Notes: generated by a model not told the origin, from the letters alone. Counted from the stretch's first letter, positions 35,042 through 44,696 are shown. The stretch: 64,000 nucleotides of DNA from WVZH01 sp034430895 (GCA_034430895.1 DAOUDW010000108.1:18537-82536), one strand, 5' to 3'. Translations and numbers: made by a program.

Positions 35042-36105
35042 AACGCAAGGGTTCCTTTTTATCGTTAAATAGACTCGAAGGCCTACCAATCGCACTGGTT
35101 TTGGTCACGCTCTACATCGTCTTTATGATCACCGCACCACGAGTATTCACCGGCTATCGCATTTATATGTCCTTTTTTCAGACCGTGCCGCCGATGCTGG
35201 TTTTGGCTTTGGGACTGACCTTCGTCATTACCGCCGGTGAAATCGACTTGAGTTTCTCGTCCGTGATCGCCTTCTCGGGCTTTGTCTTTGCATGGTTTTT
35301 CAGAACCTTCGATGGGTTTTGGGTCGTGTGGGTCGGCATTCTTCTCGCACTCGCCGCCGGTGCGCTGGTCGGATATGTCAACGGGGTTCTCGTTGCCAAG
35401 ATCGGCGTTCCATCGATTATGGCTACGCTCGCGGCGCAGTTTTTCTGGTCGGGCCTGACCGTATTGCTGGCAGGTGGACTCTCCTGGAATATCAAGGACA
35501 TCCGGGACAACGCCGCTCACGATATTTTCACCGGACGGATCTTCGGTGTGCTGCCCGCCCAGGCCATTTGGTCGTTGGGTTTGGTGATATTCCTGTGGTT
35601 CATTCTTAACCGGCATCGTTTTGGTGAGGCCATTATGTTCCTGGGCGACAATCCAAACGTCGCGCGTGTAGTGGGGATCGACGTTGAAAAAACCAGAGTG
35701 CAGCTCTTTACCTTAAATGGCTTGATCGCGGGTTTTGCAGCCTTACTTCTCACCATCGAAATGAACACCTTCTGGACCACCCAAGGTCAGGGCTATTTGA
35801 TGCTCGCTTTGGCGGCGGTGTTTATCGGTGGGACCTCCATCGCGGGTGGTGAAGGCTCCATCGTCGGCACATTTTTCGGCGCCTACATCATCGGTTCACT
35901 CGAAGCTGGTGTGGTCGCGACAGGTATAGGTGGTTATTGGACTGCGCTAGTGAGTGGTCTCGTAATGGGTGCTTCCGTTGTGCTTAATATATTGATCGGT
36001 GAAGGACGTTTCACCAAACTATCCGGACGGCTCCTGCAGTGGAGTCGAGTTGGTCATGACGCTGACGGCAGCCGGCTGCCGTCAGATGAAAACGTAGGAC
36101 GGTGA
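35038..36105 (+). CDS. Sugar ABC transporter permease (RbsC/FrcC-type)
   Basis: 355-residue inner-membrane subunit with 8-10 helices. Family signatures: TFVITAGEIDLSFSSVIAFSG near residue 65, and LALAAVFIGGTSIAGGEGSIVGTFFGAYIIGS near residue 265. It has the normal size and lacks the GAF/HTH tail of the first permease, so the membrane pore may be a heterodimer with that protein. Starts within the ATPase stop codon (four-base overlap), so translationally coupled. Confidence 0.93.
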   Translation: MKRKGSFLSLNRLEGLPIALVLVTLYIVFMITAPRVFTGYRIYMSFFQTVPPMLVLALGLTFVITAGEIDLSFSSVIAFSGFVFAWFFRTFDGFWVVWVGILLALAAGALVGYVNGVLVAKIGVPSIMATLAAQFFWSGLTVLLAGGLSWNIKDIRDNAAHDIFTGRIFGVLPAQAIWSLGLVIFLWFILNRHRFGEAIMFLGDNPNVARVVGIDVEKTRVQLFTLNGLIAGFAALLLTIEMNTFWTTQGQGYLMLALAAVFIGGTSIAGGEGSIVGTFFGAYIIGSLEAGVVATGIGGYWTALVSGLVMGASVVLNILIGEGRFTKLSGRLLQWSRVGHDADGSRLPSDENVGR

Positions 36106-36250
36106 ATGCACATACAGATAGGCCTTCTGAAGTGCTTCCACTTACTACGAAAGGAGGGATTGTATCGCAGTGATCAAGCGAATATTCTCGGTCAGGAACA
36201 GTACATGAAAATACTTGAATTTGATGAAGCAAAGTGAAAAGGAGAGAGAA

Positions 36251-37243
36251 ATGAGAAGCAAGTTACTTACTGTTTTAACCGCTCTGACAATCCTCATTAT
36301 GGTCGTTGCTTGTGCGAAAGATGGGGGTTCGTCGAGTGGGGATGGGGAATTGGTTGTCTACATGCAAATGGGTGGAAACCAGGGTGATCCATCGACGTTG
36401 GCCCGCACGAACGGCGCCAAGGCAGCTGCGGAAGCGCTGGGGATTACATTGATCGAGCAGTATTCGGGCTGGGATCCTCAGACCATGATCGAACAATTCA
36501 AGGAAGCTGTCGCCGCAAAGCCGGATGGCATCGTTATCATGGGCCATCCTGGGGAGGATGCATTTGAGGCGCTTGTTGATGAGGCGATCAGTGATGGCAT
36601 CATCATAACCAGCGGCAATAATCCACTGCCCAACCTCGAGGCGAAATATCAAACCCAGGGCTTCGGGTATGCCGGTGCGGATCTCTATGATGGTGGTTAT
36701 CTGACAGGGATCCAGATGGTGGCGGCTGGCTTGCAAGCAGGCGATAAAGCCCTGGTATATGACATCTGGCACCAGGAAGGGCGAAGCATCAGCTCGCAGG
36801 GCGTGTATGATGCGCTTGAAGATGCCGGCCTCGAAGTGGAGAAGCTCGATGTCTCCGACGAGGTAGACTCGGAGGCCTCCCTGGCCATCCCGATTTTGAC
36901 GGCTCATCTGGAAGCCAATCCCGACCTCAAAGCCATTGGAACGCAACACGGTAACATCACTGCAAACCTGCCTGCTGTTCTCGAAGCAGCAGGTAAAGAC
37001 CCCGGTGACGTGATTGTTGGCGGTATTGATCTTTCCCCGGCAACGATCGACGGCATTGAGAAGGGGTACATCTCGGTAAGCTTCGATCAGGTTTTGTACC
37101 TGCAGGGATATTTTCCCATTCTGCAAGTCTATATGACGTCCAATTACCTGATCCCCGGTTTGCACATCAACACCGGTGTCGGCGCAGTCACTCCCGATAA
37201 CATTGATGAAATTTCGCCGCTCATCGAGGAAGGCATCCGCTAG
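36251..37243 (+). CDS. Sugar-binding lipoprotein of the ABC importer (type I fold)
   Basis: 330-residue extracellular binding protein. Signal peptide with lipidated Cys21 (MVVAC), then a Peripla_BP_4 type I fold: ELVVYMQMGGNQGDP, GIVIMGHPGEDAFEALVDEAISDGI, VIVGGIDLSPATIDGIEKGYISVSFDQ. This matches ribose/xylose/inositol-type binders; the exact sugar cannot be assigned. GGAGAGAGAA precedes ATG 36251. Last gene of the transporter operon before a strong terminator. Confidence 0.9.
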   Translation: MRSKLLTVLTALTILIMVVACAKDGGSSSGDGELVVYMQMGGNQGDPSTLARTNGAKAAAEALGITLIEQYSGWDPQTMIEQFKEAVAAKPDGIVIMGHPGEDAFEALVDEAISDGIIITSGNNPLPNLEAKYQTQGFGYAGADLYDGGYLTGIQMVAAGLQAGDKALVYDIWHQEGRSISSQGVYDALEDAGLEVEKLDVSDEVDSEASLAIPILTAHLEANPDLKAIGTQHGNITANLPAVLEAAGKDPGDVIVGGIDLSPATIDGIEKGYISVSFDQVLYLQGYFPILQVYMTSNYLIPGLHINTGVGAVTPDNIDEISPLIEEGIR

Positions 37244-37255
37244 GAGGTTTTCCGT

Positions 37256-37290
37256 AGCGCCTCTGCCATATTGGCAGAGGCGCTTTTTTT
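37256..37290 (+). terminator. Strong terminator after the first binding-protein gene
   Basis: AGCGCCTCTGCC (37256-37267) pairs with GGCAGAGGCGCT (37273-37284), a perfect 12-bp stem with a 5-nt loop and a run of T after it. Confidence 0.92.
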
Positions 37291-37304
37291 CCTTGCTTCG
37301 CTCT

Positions 37305-37313
37305 TGCTATAAT
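37305..37313 (+). promoter_or_regulatory. Extended -10 promoter of the second binding-protein gene
   Basis: TGCTATAAT: TG (37305-37306), one base, then perfect TATAAT (37308-37313). It lies between the terminator at 37256 and ATG 37392, giving the second binding protein its own transcript. No good -35, as expected for extended -10 promoters. Confidence 0.6.
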
Positions 37314-37391
37314 GATGGAGTCTTCGGTGCAAGGGCAAGGTGAACTATCCTTACTCACGCAAAACTTGGCGAAGGATGTGGAGCAATTCCA

Positions 37392-38417
37392 ATGCGACGC
37401 GTGCTCGTTTGTTTGATCATCGTTCTGATCACTACAACACAATGCCAGGTGACGGGACCTTCATCCAGCAGCGGGTCTGAGGGGATTCGGGTTGCGATCG
37501 TGCCGCCGGGTTTCACCAGTCCATTCCATGTCGCAATCAAAAACGGTGCTGTTGAGAAAGCCGAGAGTTTGGGTTGGACAGTCGATTTGGTGGCCGCAGA
37601 GCGCGAGGGAGATTTCGCTGGTCAGGTTACCGTAATCGAACAAGAAATCCAGAAGGGTGTGCTGGCGATATCGGTTAATCCCATTGACGCCAAAGCGATC
37701 GTCACCGCAATTCGCAAGGCAAACGAGGCCGGCATCCCCATCCTGATGCACAACTTGATCACACCGGTTGGTAATGGCAGGGTTGTGGAGTATATCGGCT
37801 ACGATCAATGGAGTGGCGCGGCCGAGTTGGCCAAATACACCTGCGTATTGTTGGGAGACCAGGGGAAGGTGTTCATTCTTACCGGAATTCCTGGTTTTCA
37901 TGCCAATCGACGTACTCAGGGGTATCGTTGGGGATTGGAACAATGGTGTCCCGGCGTGCAGGTTGTAGGAGAACAGACCGCTGAGTGGGAGCGCGAAAAA
38001 GCCGTGAATGTGGCTACAGCCGCATTACAGCAGAATCCAGATATCGATGTCTTCTATGGAAATTCGGATGAAATGGGGATCGGTGCCTGTATTGCGGCAC
38101 AGAAATTGGGTCGTACCGTCAATGAGGATATTTGGTGCGTCAGTATCGATGGCAATGACGTCACCCTCGAGTTGATCGAGAAGGGCGAAACCACAGCGAC
38201 CTTAGGCGTTTATCCGCACAGAATGGGGGCCATTGTGATTGAACAGATGGAGAAGGTCCTGAACAATGAGGATGTACCATACATCCTCGAAACTCCGTCT
38301 ACTGTAGTGGATATGAACAACATCGCCGATTACCAGTCCGGGGCTACGTGGACAACGCCCATCACCGGGAATCCGGAATTCGACAACGGACTTCCCTCCG
38401 GGCAATTCTATGAATAA
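37392..38417 (+). CDS. Second sugar-binding lipoprotein (type I fold)
   Basis: 341-residue lipoprotein (lipobox TTTQC, Cys18) with a Peripla_BP_4 fold: IRVAIVPPGFTSPFHVAIKNGAVEKAESLG, GVLAISVNPIDAKAIVTAIRKANEAGIPILMHN, GKVFILTGIPGFHANRRTQGY, ISIDGND-like VSIDGNDVTLELIEKG. It is only distantly similar to the first binder, so the importer may accept two ligands or one protein may deliver the signal to the GAF-fused permease. Separate promoter at 37305 and no adjoining permease of its own. Confidence 0.88.
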   Translation: MRRVLVCLIIVLITTTQCQVTGPSSSSGSEGIRVAIVPPGFTSPFHVAIKNGAVEKAESLGWTVDLVAAEREGDFAGQVTVIEQEIQKGVLAISVNPIDAKAIVTAIRKANEAGIPILMHNLITPVGNGRVVEYIGYDQWSGAAELAKYTCVLLGDQGKVFILTGIPGFHANRRTQGYRWGLEQWCPGVQVVGEQTAEWEREKAVNVATAALQQNPDIDVFYGNSDEMGIGACIAAQKLGRTVNEDIWCVSIDGNDVTLELIEKGETTATLGVYPHRMGAIVIEQMEKVLNNEDVPYILETPSTVVDMNNIADYQSGATWTTPITGNPEFDNGLPSGQFYE

Positions 38418-38443
38418 ACCATCCGGTTACGCCTCGACATCGT

Positions 38444-39268
38444 TTAGCCACCGCTCGGCCTGTCGAAGTCTTCTAGCTCGATCGGATCTCCGTAAGGTTC
38501 ATACTCTTCAAAAATGAAATCGTCAAATTGAACTTCAAGTGCATGACCCCAAAGTGTTAATCCCACTGGAGATTGATCTTTTGGCTGACCCCAAACAATA
38601 AAAACGTTCTTGCCGTTGACCGATACACTGATATCCGCACGGCCCTGGCTCGATTCTGTCACATAGACTTCAATATGGTTGGTCTGGACCCCTGCCTTTA
38701 CAGCTCCTGACCACCTTCCGTCTAGCAGGTCAAAAGCGCCAGTCTCGAAATCCAATTTCCAAACAGCCACCGTTTGTAAGGGAGTGATTTCGAGAGTGAT
38801 CGCGTATTCATCCGTCAAGCGTAGCAGCAAGCCATAGCCGCGCTCGCTGGGTCCATCCTCGTAAGTTGCGATAACGCTCATGTAGTAATAAGTCACCAAA
38901 CCACAGTCTTGACAGACGGCAAAGTGTTGGATGTAAGCTCCAGATGAAGGCCAGGGGCCCATGTACAAGGCGTCGTTCTTGTAAATACACTCTTCACACA
39001 TGAGCCAATTAATCAACTCACTTGAAAAGTCATCGTGAAGTTTGATTGGATGAGGTTCCAGCGTAGCTGTTGGTGACAGTGTAATCGTTGGTGTTTCGGT
39101 AGGAGGCGCTTCGGTTGCAGTCGAAGTCGCTGGATATAATGTCTGCTTCATGAATTCCGTTGCTTGGATGGCAGTGGCCACCGAATCTGCAGATGGGCCA
39201 CTCTTTTCACAAGCAGCGACAGAACTCAGGATGAGTAAGATGAGTAAAAACAATAGACTGCGTTTCAT
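38444..39268 (-). CDS. Hypothetical lipoprotein with LamG-like domain
   Basis: 274-residue exported lipoprotein: signal peptide ending SVAAC (Cys20), a Thr/Pro-rich linker (PATSTATEAPPTETPTI), then a beta-rich domain from about residue 85 beginning KLHDDFSSELINWLM. Its pattern (RGYGLLLRLTDEYAITLEI, VNGKNVFIVWGQ, GLTLWGHALEVQFDDFIFEE) is that of a concanavalin/LamG-like jelly roll as in DUF1080-type proteins. Six Cys residues lie in the first third of the domain region. Carbohydrate binding is plausible but unproven. Converges with the second binding-protein gene. Confidence 0.75.
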   Translation of the reverse strand: MKRSLLFLLILLILSSVAACEKSGPSADSVATAIQATEFMKQTLYPATSTATEAPPTETPTITLSPTATLEPHPIKLHDDFSSELINWLMCEECIYKNDALYMGPWPSSGAYIQHFAVCQDCGLVTYYYMSVIATYEDGPSERGYGLLLRLTDEYAITLEITPLQTVAVWKLDFETGAFDLLDGRWSGAVKAGVQTNHIEVYVTESSQGRADISVSVNGKNVFIVWGQPKDQSPVGLTLWGHALEVQFDDFIFEEYEPYGDPIELEDFDRPSGG

Positions 39269-39572
39269 GATTAATCGCTTTCTACATAAATGATGTGAAG
39301 ATCAAAGATCACATCATGCAGTGAGTTCACACATTATAGACTTCATTAAATTATGATTGCAAGCCTTATTTGGAATCTCACTCGCAGGTTCGGATGCATA
39401 GGGTTTGATATCGATGCATGGTTTTCGAGGAATGAAGCCCGGTTTCTACAGCACCATGAACCAAAAACAGCTTCCCCAAGAAACCAACGGTTCGAACGAC
39501 GTAATGTGCTACACTATTAAACGTTGCCAATTCTGGTGGAGAACCCCGCTGGGGAGCCCTGGGAGGCATGTG
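39269..39572. other. Divergent gap between lipoprotein and DHOD-like genes
   Basis: 304 bases. The DHOD-like frame is open back to 39405, but this part is not family-like. ATCACATCA/TGATGTGA-type imperfect repeats (39289-39316) are weak. No clear promoter. Confidence 0.4.
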
Positions 39573-40571
39573 ATGGCCGATACTCGAACGACCTACATGG
39601 GACTTGAACTGAACAATCCGGTTGTACCTTCCGCCTCACCGCTTTCACGAAAATTGGACGATATCAAAAAGCTTGAAGATGCTGGAGCGCCCGCCGTCGT
39701 ACTCTATTCCCTTTTCGAGGAGCAGATCGCGCTGGAAAGCGGTGAATTCTCACATTTGTTGAGCAGTGGCGTCTTAAGTTTGGCGGACGCCACTGTCTAT
39801 TTTCCACATCAACATGACTACCCGCGAGATCCGGAAGCGTATGTCGAGCATGTCCGACAAGCCAAAGAGGCCGTCGACATCCCCATAATTGCCAGCATGA
39901 ACGGCACCAGCAAGGGTGGATGGCTGGAATACGCCAGTATGATCGAGGAGGCCGGCGCAGATGGCCTCGAACTTAACGTATATTTTTTGCCCGCGGCAGA
40001 CACGTTACTGGGCATGGATGTTGAAAATATGTATTTGGACATCCTGCGATCCGTTAGAAAAATTGTGGAAATCCCGATTGCTATTAAATTAAGCCCCTTC
40101 TTTAGCGCGCTCCCGAACATTGCCACCCAGTTCGACGAGGCGGGCGCAGATGCTTTGGTCGTTTTTAATCGCTTTTATCAAGCGGACATCGATGTGCGAA
40201 CGCAGGAAATACTGCCTCGCATCAGCCTCAGCCGACCTGAAGACATCTTGCTGCCTTTGCGCTGGATTGCGATTCTCTATGGCCAGATATCTTGCTCCCT
40301 GGCACTGACCAGCGGCGTTCACTCCGCGGAAGCGGTATTGAGAGCTGTTATGGTAGGGGCGGATATCGCCAATGTGGCTTCGGCGTTGCTGATGAACAGT
40401 ATCGAGAAGCTGACGCAGATCATCCGAGAAACCGAGGATCTCATGGATGAATTGGAGATTTCCTCGATCCAAAACCTGAAAGGGAGCCTGAGCCTGCAGA
40501 ATTACGTCGAACCGACGGCGTTCGAACGTGCAAGTTACATTAAACTACTGCAGAGTTACGGTCGCATCTAA
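39573..40571 (+). CDS. Dihydroorotate dehydrogenase-like flavoprotein
   Basis: 332-residue TIM-barrel protein of the PyrD-like group annotated as 'dihydroorotate dehydrogenase-like'. Class features: TYMGLELNNPVVPSASPLS, PIIASMNGTSKGGWLEYASMIEEAGADGLELNVYF, IPIAIKLSPFF, and the C-terminal FMN-phosphate region TSGVHSAEAVLRAVMVGADIANVASALL. The usual catalytic Cys or Ser loop is not evident, and no pyrimidine genes are near, so a role in pyrimidine synthesis is doubtful. GGGAGGC precedes ATG 39573. Confidence 0.8.
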   Translation: MADTRTTYMGLELNNPVVPSASPLSRKLDDIKKLEDAGAPAVVLYSLFEEQIALESGEFSHLLSSGVLSLADATVYFPHQHDYPRDPEAYVEHVRQAKEAVDIPIIASMNGTSKGGWLEYASMIEEAGADGLELNVYFLPAADTLLGMDVENMYLDILRSVRKIVEIPIAIKLSPFFSALPNIATQFDEAGADALVVFNRFYQADIDVRTQEILPRISLSRPEDILLPLRWIAILYGQISCSLALTSGVHSAEAVLRAVMVGADIANVASALLMNSIEKLTQIIRETEDLMDELEISSIQNLKGSLSLQNYVEPTAFERASYIKLLQSYGRI

Positions 40572-40614
40572 GCGTCTACTTTTCGCCTTACCGCGAAACT
40601 CTGTCTTTCACAAA

Positions 40615-42654
40615 TTATTCCACATCTTCTGCCATCGCTCGCGCCCGCATCCACGGCGGCATGTCCTCTTTGTCGACCAGAACCTGCCGTAGTTCGAAAA
40701 TTTGATCGCGTAAAGCAGCAGCCTTCTCAAATTCCAAAGCTGCTGCAGCGCTTTTCATTTGTTTCTCGAATTCCTTGATCAGTTTTGCAAGTTCATCTTT
40801 CGGCATTTGCGCAGGGGTTAGACTGTGGTATTCCTCGCGCTCCTCGGCGATGGCGCGGGAGACAACCTGATCCGTGAGATCGCGGATTTCCTTCACGATG
40901 CTGACCGGTTCGATATCGTGTTCCTTGTTGTGGGCGATCTGAATCTCCCGTCTTCGCTCTGTTTCGTCAATTGCACGACCCATAGAGGCGGTGATCTTGT
41001 TCGCGTACATGATCACTTTGCCATCGATGTGTCGTGCGGCGCGACCGATGGTCTGGATCAAAGCCGTGTCGGAGCGCAGGAACCCCTCTTTGTCGGCATC
41101 GAGGATGGCCACCAGGGAGACTTCGGGTAAATCGAGCCCCTCTCGCAGCAAGTTGATCCCAACGACCACGTCATACACACCCATGCGGAGATCGCGCAGG
41201 ATGCCAACCCGTTCGATGGTGTCGATCTCGGAATGAAGATAATGGACTTTGATGCCCAACTCCAGCAGGTAGTCGGAGAGATCTTCGGCCATGCGTTTGG
41301 TAAGCGTCGTCGTGAGTACGCGTTGGCCGACGGCAACGCGGTTCTGGATTTCCTGGACCAAATCGTCGACCTGGCCTTCGACGGGCCTCACTTCGACTTC
41401 GGGATCGACGAGGCCGGTCGGGCGGATGATCTGCTCGATGATCTTCGAGGCAACCTCGAGTTCGTAGGGGCCGGGGGTTGCGGATGTGTAGATGACCTGG
41501 CCTGTACGTTCCGTGAATTCGTCAAAGGAAAGTGGGCGGTTATCCAGCGCGGAGGGGAGGCGGAATCCGTAGTCAACAAGGGTTTGCTTACGCGAACGGT
41601 CGCCGGCGTGCATCCCACGTACTTGTGGGATGGTCATGTGACTCTCATCGACGACGAGCATGAAATCCGGGGGAAAATAGTCGATCAACGTCCAGGGTGG
41701 AGACCCTACCGGACGCTGATCCAGGTGGCGGGAATAATTCTCGATACCTGTGCAGTATCCCACCTCACGCAGCATTTCCAAATCGTAGCGCGTGCGTTGT
41801 TCCAGGCGCTGCGCCTCGAGATGCCGCTCCTCTTTCTTCAAGAATTCGAGATGATGTTCGAGTTCCGCTCCGATATCTGCGATAGCGGCTTTCAATTTCT
41901 CATCCTCGGTGATGAAGTGTTTTGCGGGATAAATACTCACGGATTCGGCTTCACTGAGAATCTCCCCCGTCAGCGGATCGAATTTGACGATGCGTTCCAC
42001 TTCGTCACCGAAAAAACTAATGCGTACCCCGATTTGTTCGTAGGCGGGCAGCACTTCCAATGTGTCGCCTCGCACGCGAAAAGCGCCGGGTTTCAGTTCA
42101 AGGTCATTGCGTTGGTAGTGGCTTTCCACGAGCTGACGCAAAACGGCGTTGCGGCGGTATTGTTGACCTTTTTCTATATCGATGACCACACGACCGTACG
42201 CTTCCGGGTTGCCGATGCCGTAGATGCTCGAGACTGAAGCAACGATCACCACGTCATTGCGGGAAAGAACGGAAGTTGTCGCCGACAAACGCAATCGATC
42301 GATCTCTTCGTTGATCTGCGTTTCTTTTTCGATGTACAGGTCGTGTTTGGGGACATAAGCTTCCGGTTGGTAGTAATCGTAGTAGGAAACGAAGTATTCG
42401 ACTGCACTTTCGGGAAAAAAAGATCGAAACTCAGCATACAGCTGCGCAGCCAAGGTCTTGTTATGGGCCAGAATGAGTGTAGGGCGCTGGACTTTTTCGA
42501 TCACAGAAGCGATGGTGAAAGTCTTTCCCGTGCCGGTCGCGCCAAGCAGGACTTGATGTTCAAGCCCCTTGTTGAGTCCCTGCACCAGAGCCTGAATCGC
42601 TTGTGGTTGATCTCCCATCGGTTCGTAGGGGGAATGCAGCCGGAACTGTGGCAT
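40615..42654 (-). CDS. uvrB: Excinuclease ABC subunit B
   Basis: 679-residue damage-verifying helicase of nucleotide excision repair; it loads with UvrA and recruits UvrC. Walker A GATGTGKTFTIA (residues 38-49), the damage-probing beta-hairpin region YDYYQPEAYVPKHDLYIEKE, DEXH-type DESHMT, helicase motif VI QTIGRAARH, and a C-terminal UVR domain (LIKEFEKQMKSAAAALEFEKAAALRDQI) that contacts UvrC. Full length, no defects. uvrA and uvrC are not in this window. Confidence 0.98.
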   Translation of the reverse strand: MPQFRLHSPYEPMGDQPQAIQALVQGLNKGLEHQVLLGATGTGKTFTIASVIEKVQRPTLILAHNKTLAAQLYAEFRSFFPESAVEYFVSYYDYYQPEAYVPKHDLYIEKETQINEEIDRLRLSATTSVLSRNDVVIVASVSSIYGIGNPEAYGRVVIDIEKGQQYRRNAVLRQLVESHYQRNDLELKPGAFRVRGDTLEVLPAYEQIGVRISFFGDEVERIVKFDPLTGEILSEAESVSIYPAKHFITEDEKLKAAIADIGAELEHHLEFLKKEERHLEAQRLEQRTRYDLEMLREVGYCTGIENYSRHLDQRPVGSPPWTLIDYFPPDFMLVVDESHMTIPQVRGMHAGDRSRKQTLVDYGFRLPSALDNRPLSFDEFTERTGQVIYTSATPGPYELEVASKIIEQIIRPTGLVDPEVEVRPVEGQVDDLVQEIQNRVAVGQRVLTTTLTKRMAEDLSDYLLELGIKVHYLHSEIDTIERVGILRDLRMGVYDVVVGINLLREGLDLPEVSLVAILDADKEGFLRSDTALIQTIGRAARHIDGKVIMYANKITASMGRAIDETERRREIQIAHNKEHDIEPVSIVKEIRDLTDQVVSRAIAEEREEYHSLTPAQMPKDELAKLIKEFEKQMKSAAAALEFEKAAALRDQIFELRQVLVDKEDMPPWMRARAMAEDVE

Positions 42655-42698
42655 GGCTCCTCCACGTTCGTTCCCCCAATACGAACATATGATCTATG

Positions 42699-42707
42699 AT
42701 TATACCA
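42699..42707 (-). promoter_or_regulatory. Extended -10 promoter of uvrB
   Basis: On the minus strand TGGTATAAT: perfect TATAAT at 42704-42699 preceded by TGG. About 45 bases upstream of the uvrB ATG. No recognisable -35 and no LexA-type box seen. Confidence 0.5.
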
Positions 42708-42851
42708 TGTGGTTTTGGTGGGTAGGACCGAAGCCGGAAGGAAAGAGCTGAATATCGTTCTCGTACTTTACCGAAAAAATGATCCTCTCTGAATCGAAAG
42801 CTATGTTGCCCCTGCGGAACGACAGCTATTTATAAGCGACGTGGTCGGATA

Positions 42852-43271
42852 TCACTCCCCGATAATCTTGATTAGCGCGCGTTTTCGTCTGCCGCCGTCG
42901 AATTCCCCGTAGAAAATCTGTTCCCAGGGGCCGAAATCCAATCTGCCCTCCGTTATCGCCACGACGACTTCTCGGCCCATGATCTGTCGCTTCATATGCG
43001 CATCGGCGTTGTCTTCCCCCGTTCGATTGTGACGGTATTGGCTTGTCGGTGCATGCGGCGCGAGGGTTTCCAGCCAATCGTCGTAATCTTGATGCAGACC
43101 TCGTTCATCATCGTTGATGAATACGGAGGCCGTGATGTGCATGGCATTGACCAGCACCAAGCCTTCTTGAACGCCGCTTTTTTCCAGCGCTTCTCTCACC
43201 TGGGGGGTGATATTGATGAGAGCTCTTCTTCCCGGAACTTCGAACCATAGCTCTTGCCGGTAGGTTTTCAT
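42852..43271 (-). CDS. YjbQ family (UPF0047) protein
   Basis: 139-residue protein of the YjbQ/UPF0047 family, some members of which show weak thiamin-phosphate synthase activity. Signatures: ALINITPQVREAL, GLVLVNAMHITASVFINDDE (metal-binding His region), and HMKRQIMGREVVVAITEGRLDFGPWEQIFYGEFDG. Full length. ATG 43271 with GGAG further upstream. Neighbours do not suggest a pathway. Confidence 0.9.
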   Translation of the reverse strand: MKTYRQELWFEVPGRRALINITPQVREALEKSGVQEGLVLVNAMHITASVFINDDERGLHQDYDDWLETLAPHAPTSQYRHNRTGEDNADAHMKRQIMGREVVVAITEGRLDFGPWEQIFYGEFDGGRRKRALIKIIGE

Positions 43272-43426
43272 GGACTACGCTCCTTGAAAGTGGGCTTTGG
43301 ACAGATGAGTCATTCCAGTGGGATGCGGATTCCTTATCTTCCAACTGTCCTTGAAATGCATCCGTAAGGCGGCCATCCGAAAATCAACCCCATTGGAATG
43401 TGCCTGATATTTTCATCGGAATCGGA

Positions 43427-44491
43427 TCATGTCACGTAAATGGGATTGCTGTAAATCCAACCGCAGCGATTGCCCTCGAAATCGATGTGGGCTTCAACAC
43501 GATACGCGCCAGGCGAACGCACAGTGTAGATCGCCGTGTCTTGTTCCTTCCAGGTACGTACTCGCTCCCCATTGTGCAAGATGCTCAATTCGGCGCGACG
43601 CGGAGATTTGACTTGCAGGGTTACACCGCTACGTACCGGTATGGAATCCCCCATAATGGCTTGATTATCCGCGCCCTGTGCACTGAATCGAAACCCGCGG
43701 GTGGATGCTGGCAGATCGAAACCAACAAAGCATCGACCGCGGGAAATGCTGTGGAACAGCTGCAGTCTGTCGTGCTTCGCATCCCCGACGAGCGGATTCT
43801 TGGTCAGGACGTGGGTGTTAACTGCGCGGAAAAGAAACTCGTACGGCAGGATGGTTCGCTTGAAGGGACCTTTGCGGTAGGGGGCAGCGTGTGCGTCGGC
43901 GCCTCCGATGGCGACGATTCGTTTTCCTGAGGCCAGGAGTTGATCCCAGCGTTCCAGCACCTCGGGAAATGGTCCTTGTGCACTCCGTTTGGGGCTGTAT
44001 GCCAGTAAAAAGGCCGTGGGTAGTGAGCTGAGGTGGGATTTGAATTCGCTCATGAAGTTCCAAATTTCCAGTCCCGTGTAACCACTCACCTCCCAATCCA
44101 CCCAGGATAAATCACCCTCACCAAACAGCGGTGCTGCGGGATCGACGGGGTGCGCGATGAAACAAAGCCCGCCTGCACGCTTAACTTCGTTGATGAGATT
44201 CTGCGGATCGGCGGCATAGGTCGCCAATTCTTCTTGGGTTTCGAATACGAGCAGATGATTCTTCTGTGGGTCACGAACTTGATCGTGGATTTCCTCTCCG
44301 GTAAGCAGGAGCACGCGTTTCTTGCCCAGAAAACGATATCCATCCATGCCATCAACCCAGACGTTGTGGTCGGTGACAACGACGAAATCAAGACCTGCCT
44401 GGATCGCCGCGAGCGCGATTTGGTCATGGCTGCCGTGACCATCCGAGTAGATTGAGTGATTATGCAGGTTGCCGACATATTCGTGAATCAA
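43427..44491 (-). CDS. PHP-domain metal-dependent hydrolase
   Basis: 354-residue protein with a polymerase-and-histidinol-phosphatase domain: HNHSIYSDGHGSHD (metal ligands His10, His12), VVTDHNVW, a middle GEEIHD Glu, AHPVDP and the late GGADAHA. Residues ~265-354 form a beta-sandwich (SGVTLQVKSPRRAELSILHNGE) seen C-terminal in PHP phosphoesterases. TTG 44491 with GGAG seven bases upstream is a better start than the open-frame limit at 44554. Substrate unknown; may be a phosphoesterase. Confidence 0.85.
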   Translation of the reverse strand: MIHEYVGNLHNHSIYSDGHGSHDQIALAAIQAGLDFVVVTDHNVWVDGMDGYRFLGKKRVLLLTGEEIHDQVRDPQKNHLLVFETQEELATYAADPQNLINEVKRAGGLCFIAHPVDPAAPLFGEGDLSWVDWEVSGYTGLEIWNFMSEFKSHLSSLPTAFLLAYSPKRSAQGPFPEVLERWDQLLASGKRIVAIGGADAHAAPYRKGPFKRTILPYEFLFRAVNTHVLTKNPLVGDAKHDRLQLFHSISRGRCFVGFDLPASTRGFRFSAQGADNQAIMGDSIPVRSGVTLQVKSPRRAELSILHNGERVRTWKEQDTAIYTVRSPGAYRVEAHIDFEGNRCGWIYSNPIYVT

Positions 44492-44696
44492 GACATGACT
44501 CCAGGTGGAAGTTGGTTGTCCGTAAAGGATAGCATAACGTCTCGGCGGCTTCAATTTCAGAATCGTGCTTTATAAAAAGGAAAGTGGCGTGTTTATTAAT
44601 CCGTTTATAACCTTGTAACCTCCTTTCCCGTAGGGGGTTTATGTATATAGTTGTTATTATTCGATCCCAGATTTTATTAATGAAGGAGAAGGATTT

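Noticed and set aside
36275..37165. 296-codon minus-strand frame
   Set aside because: Antisense shadow of the first binding-protein gene.
41233..42237. 334-codon open frame on the plus strand
   Set aside because: Lies entirely opposite uvrB and mirrors its codons; composition is not protein-like.
43400..43930. 176-codon plus-strand frame
   Set aside because: Antisense to the 3' end of the PHP hydrolase; no motif.
44618..44641. Hairpin-like AACCTCC...GGGGGTT before the degV-like gene
   Set aside because: Contains a G-T pair and an unsettled loop; no T run; no riboswitch consensus recognised.
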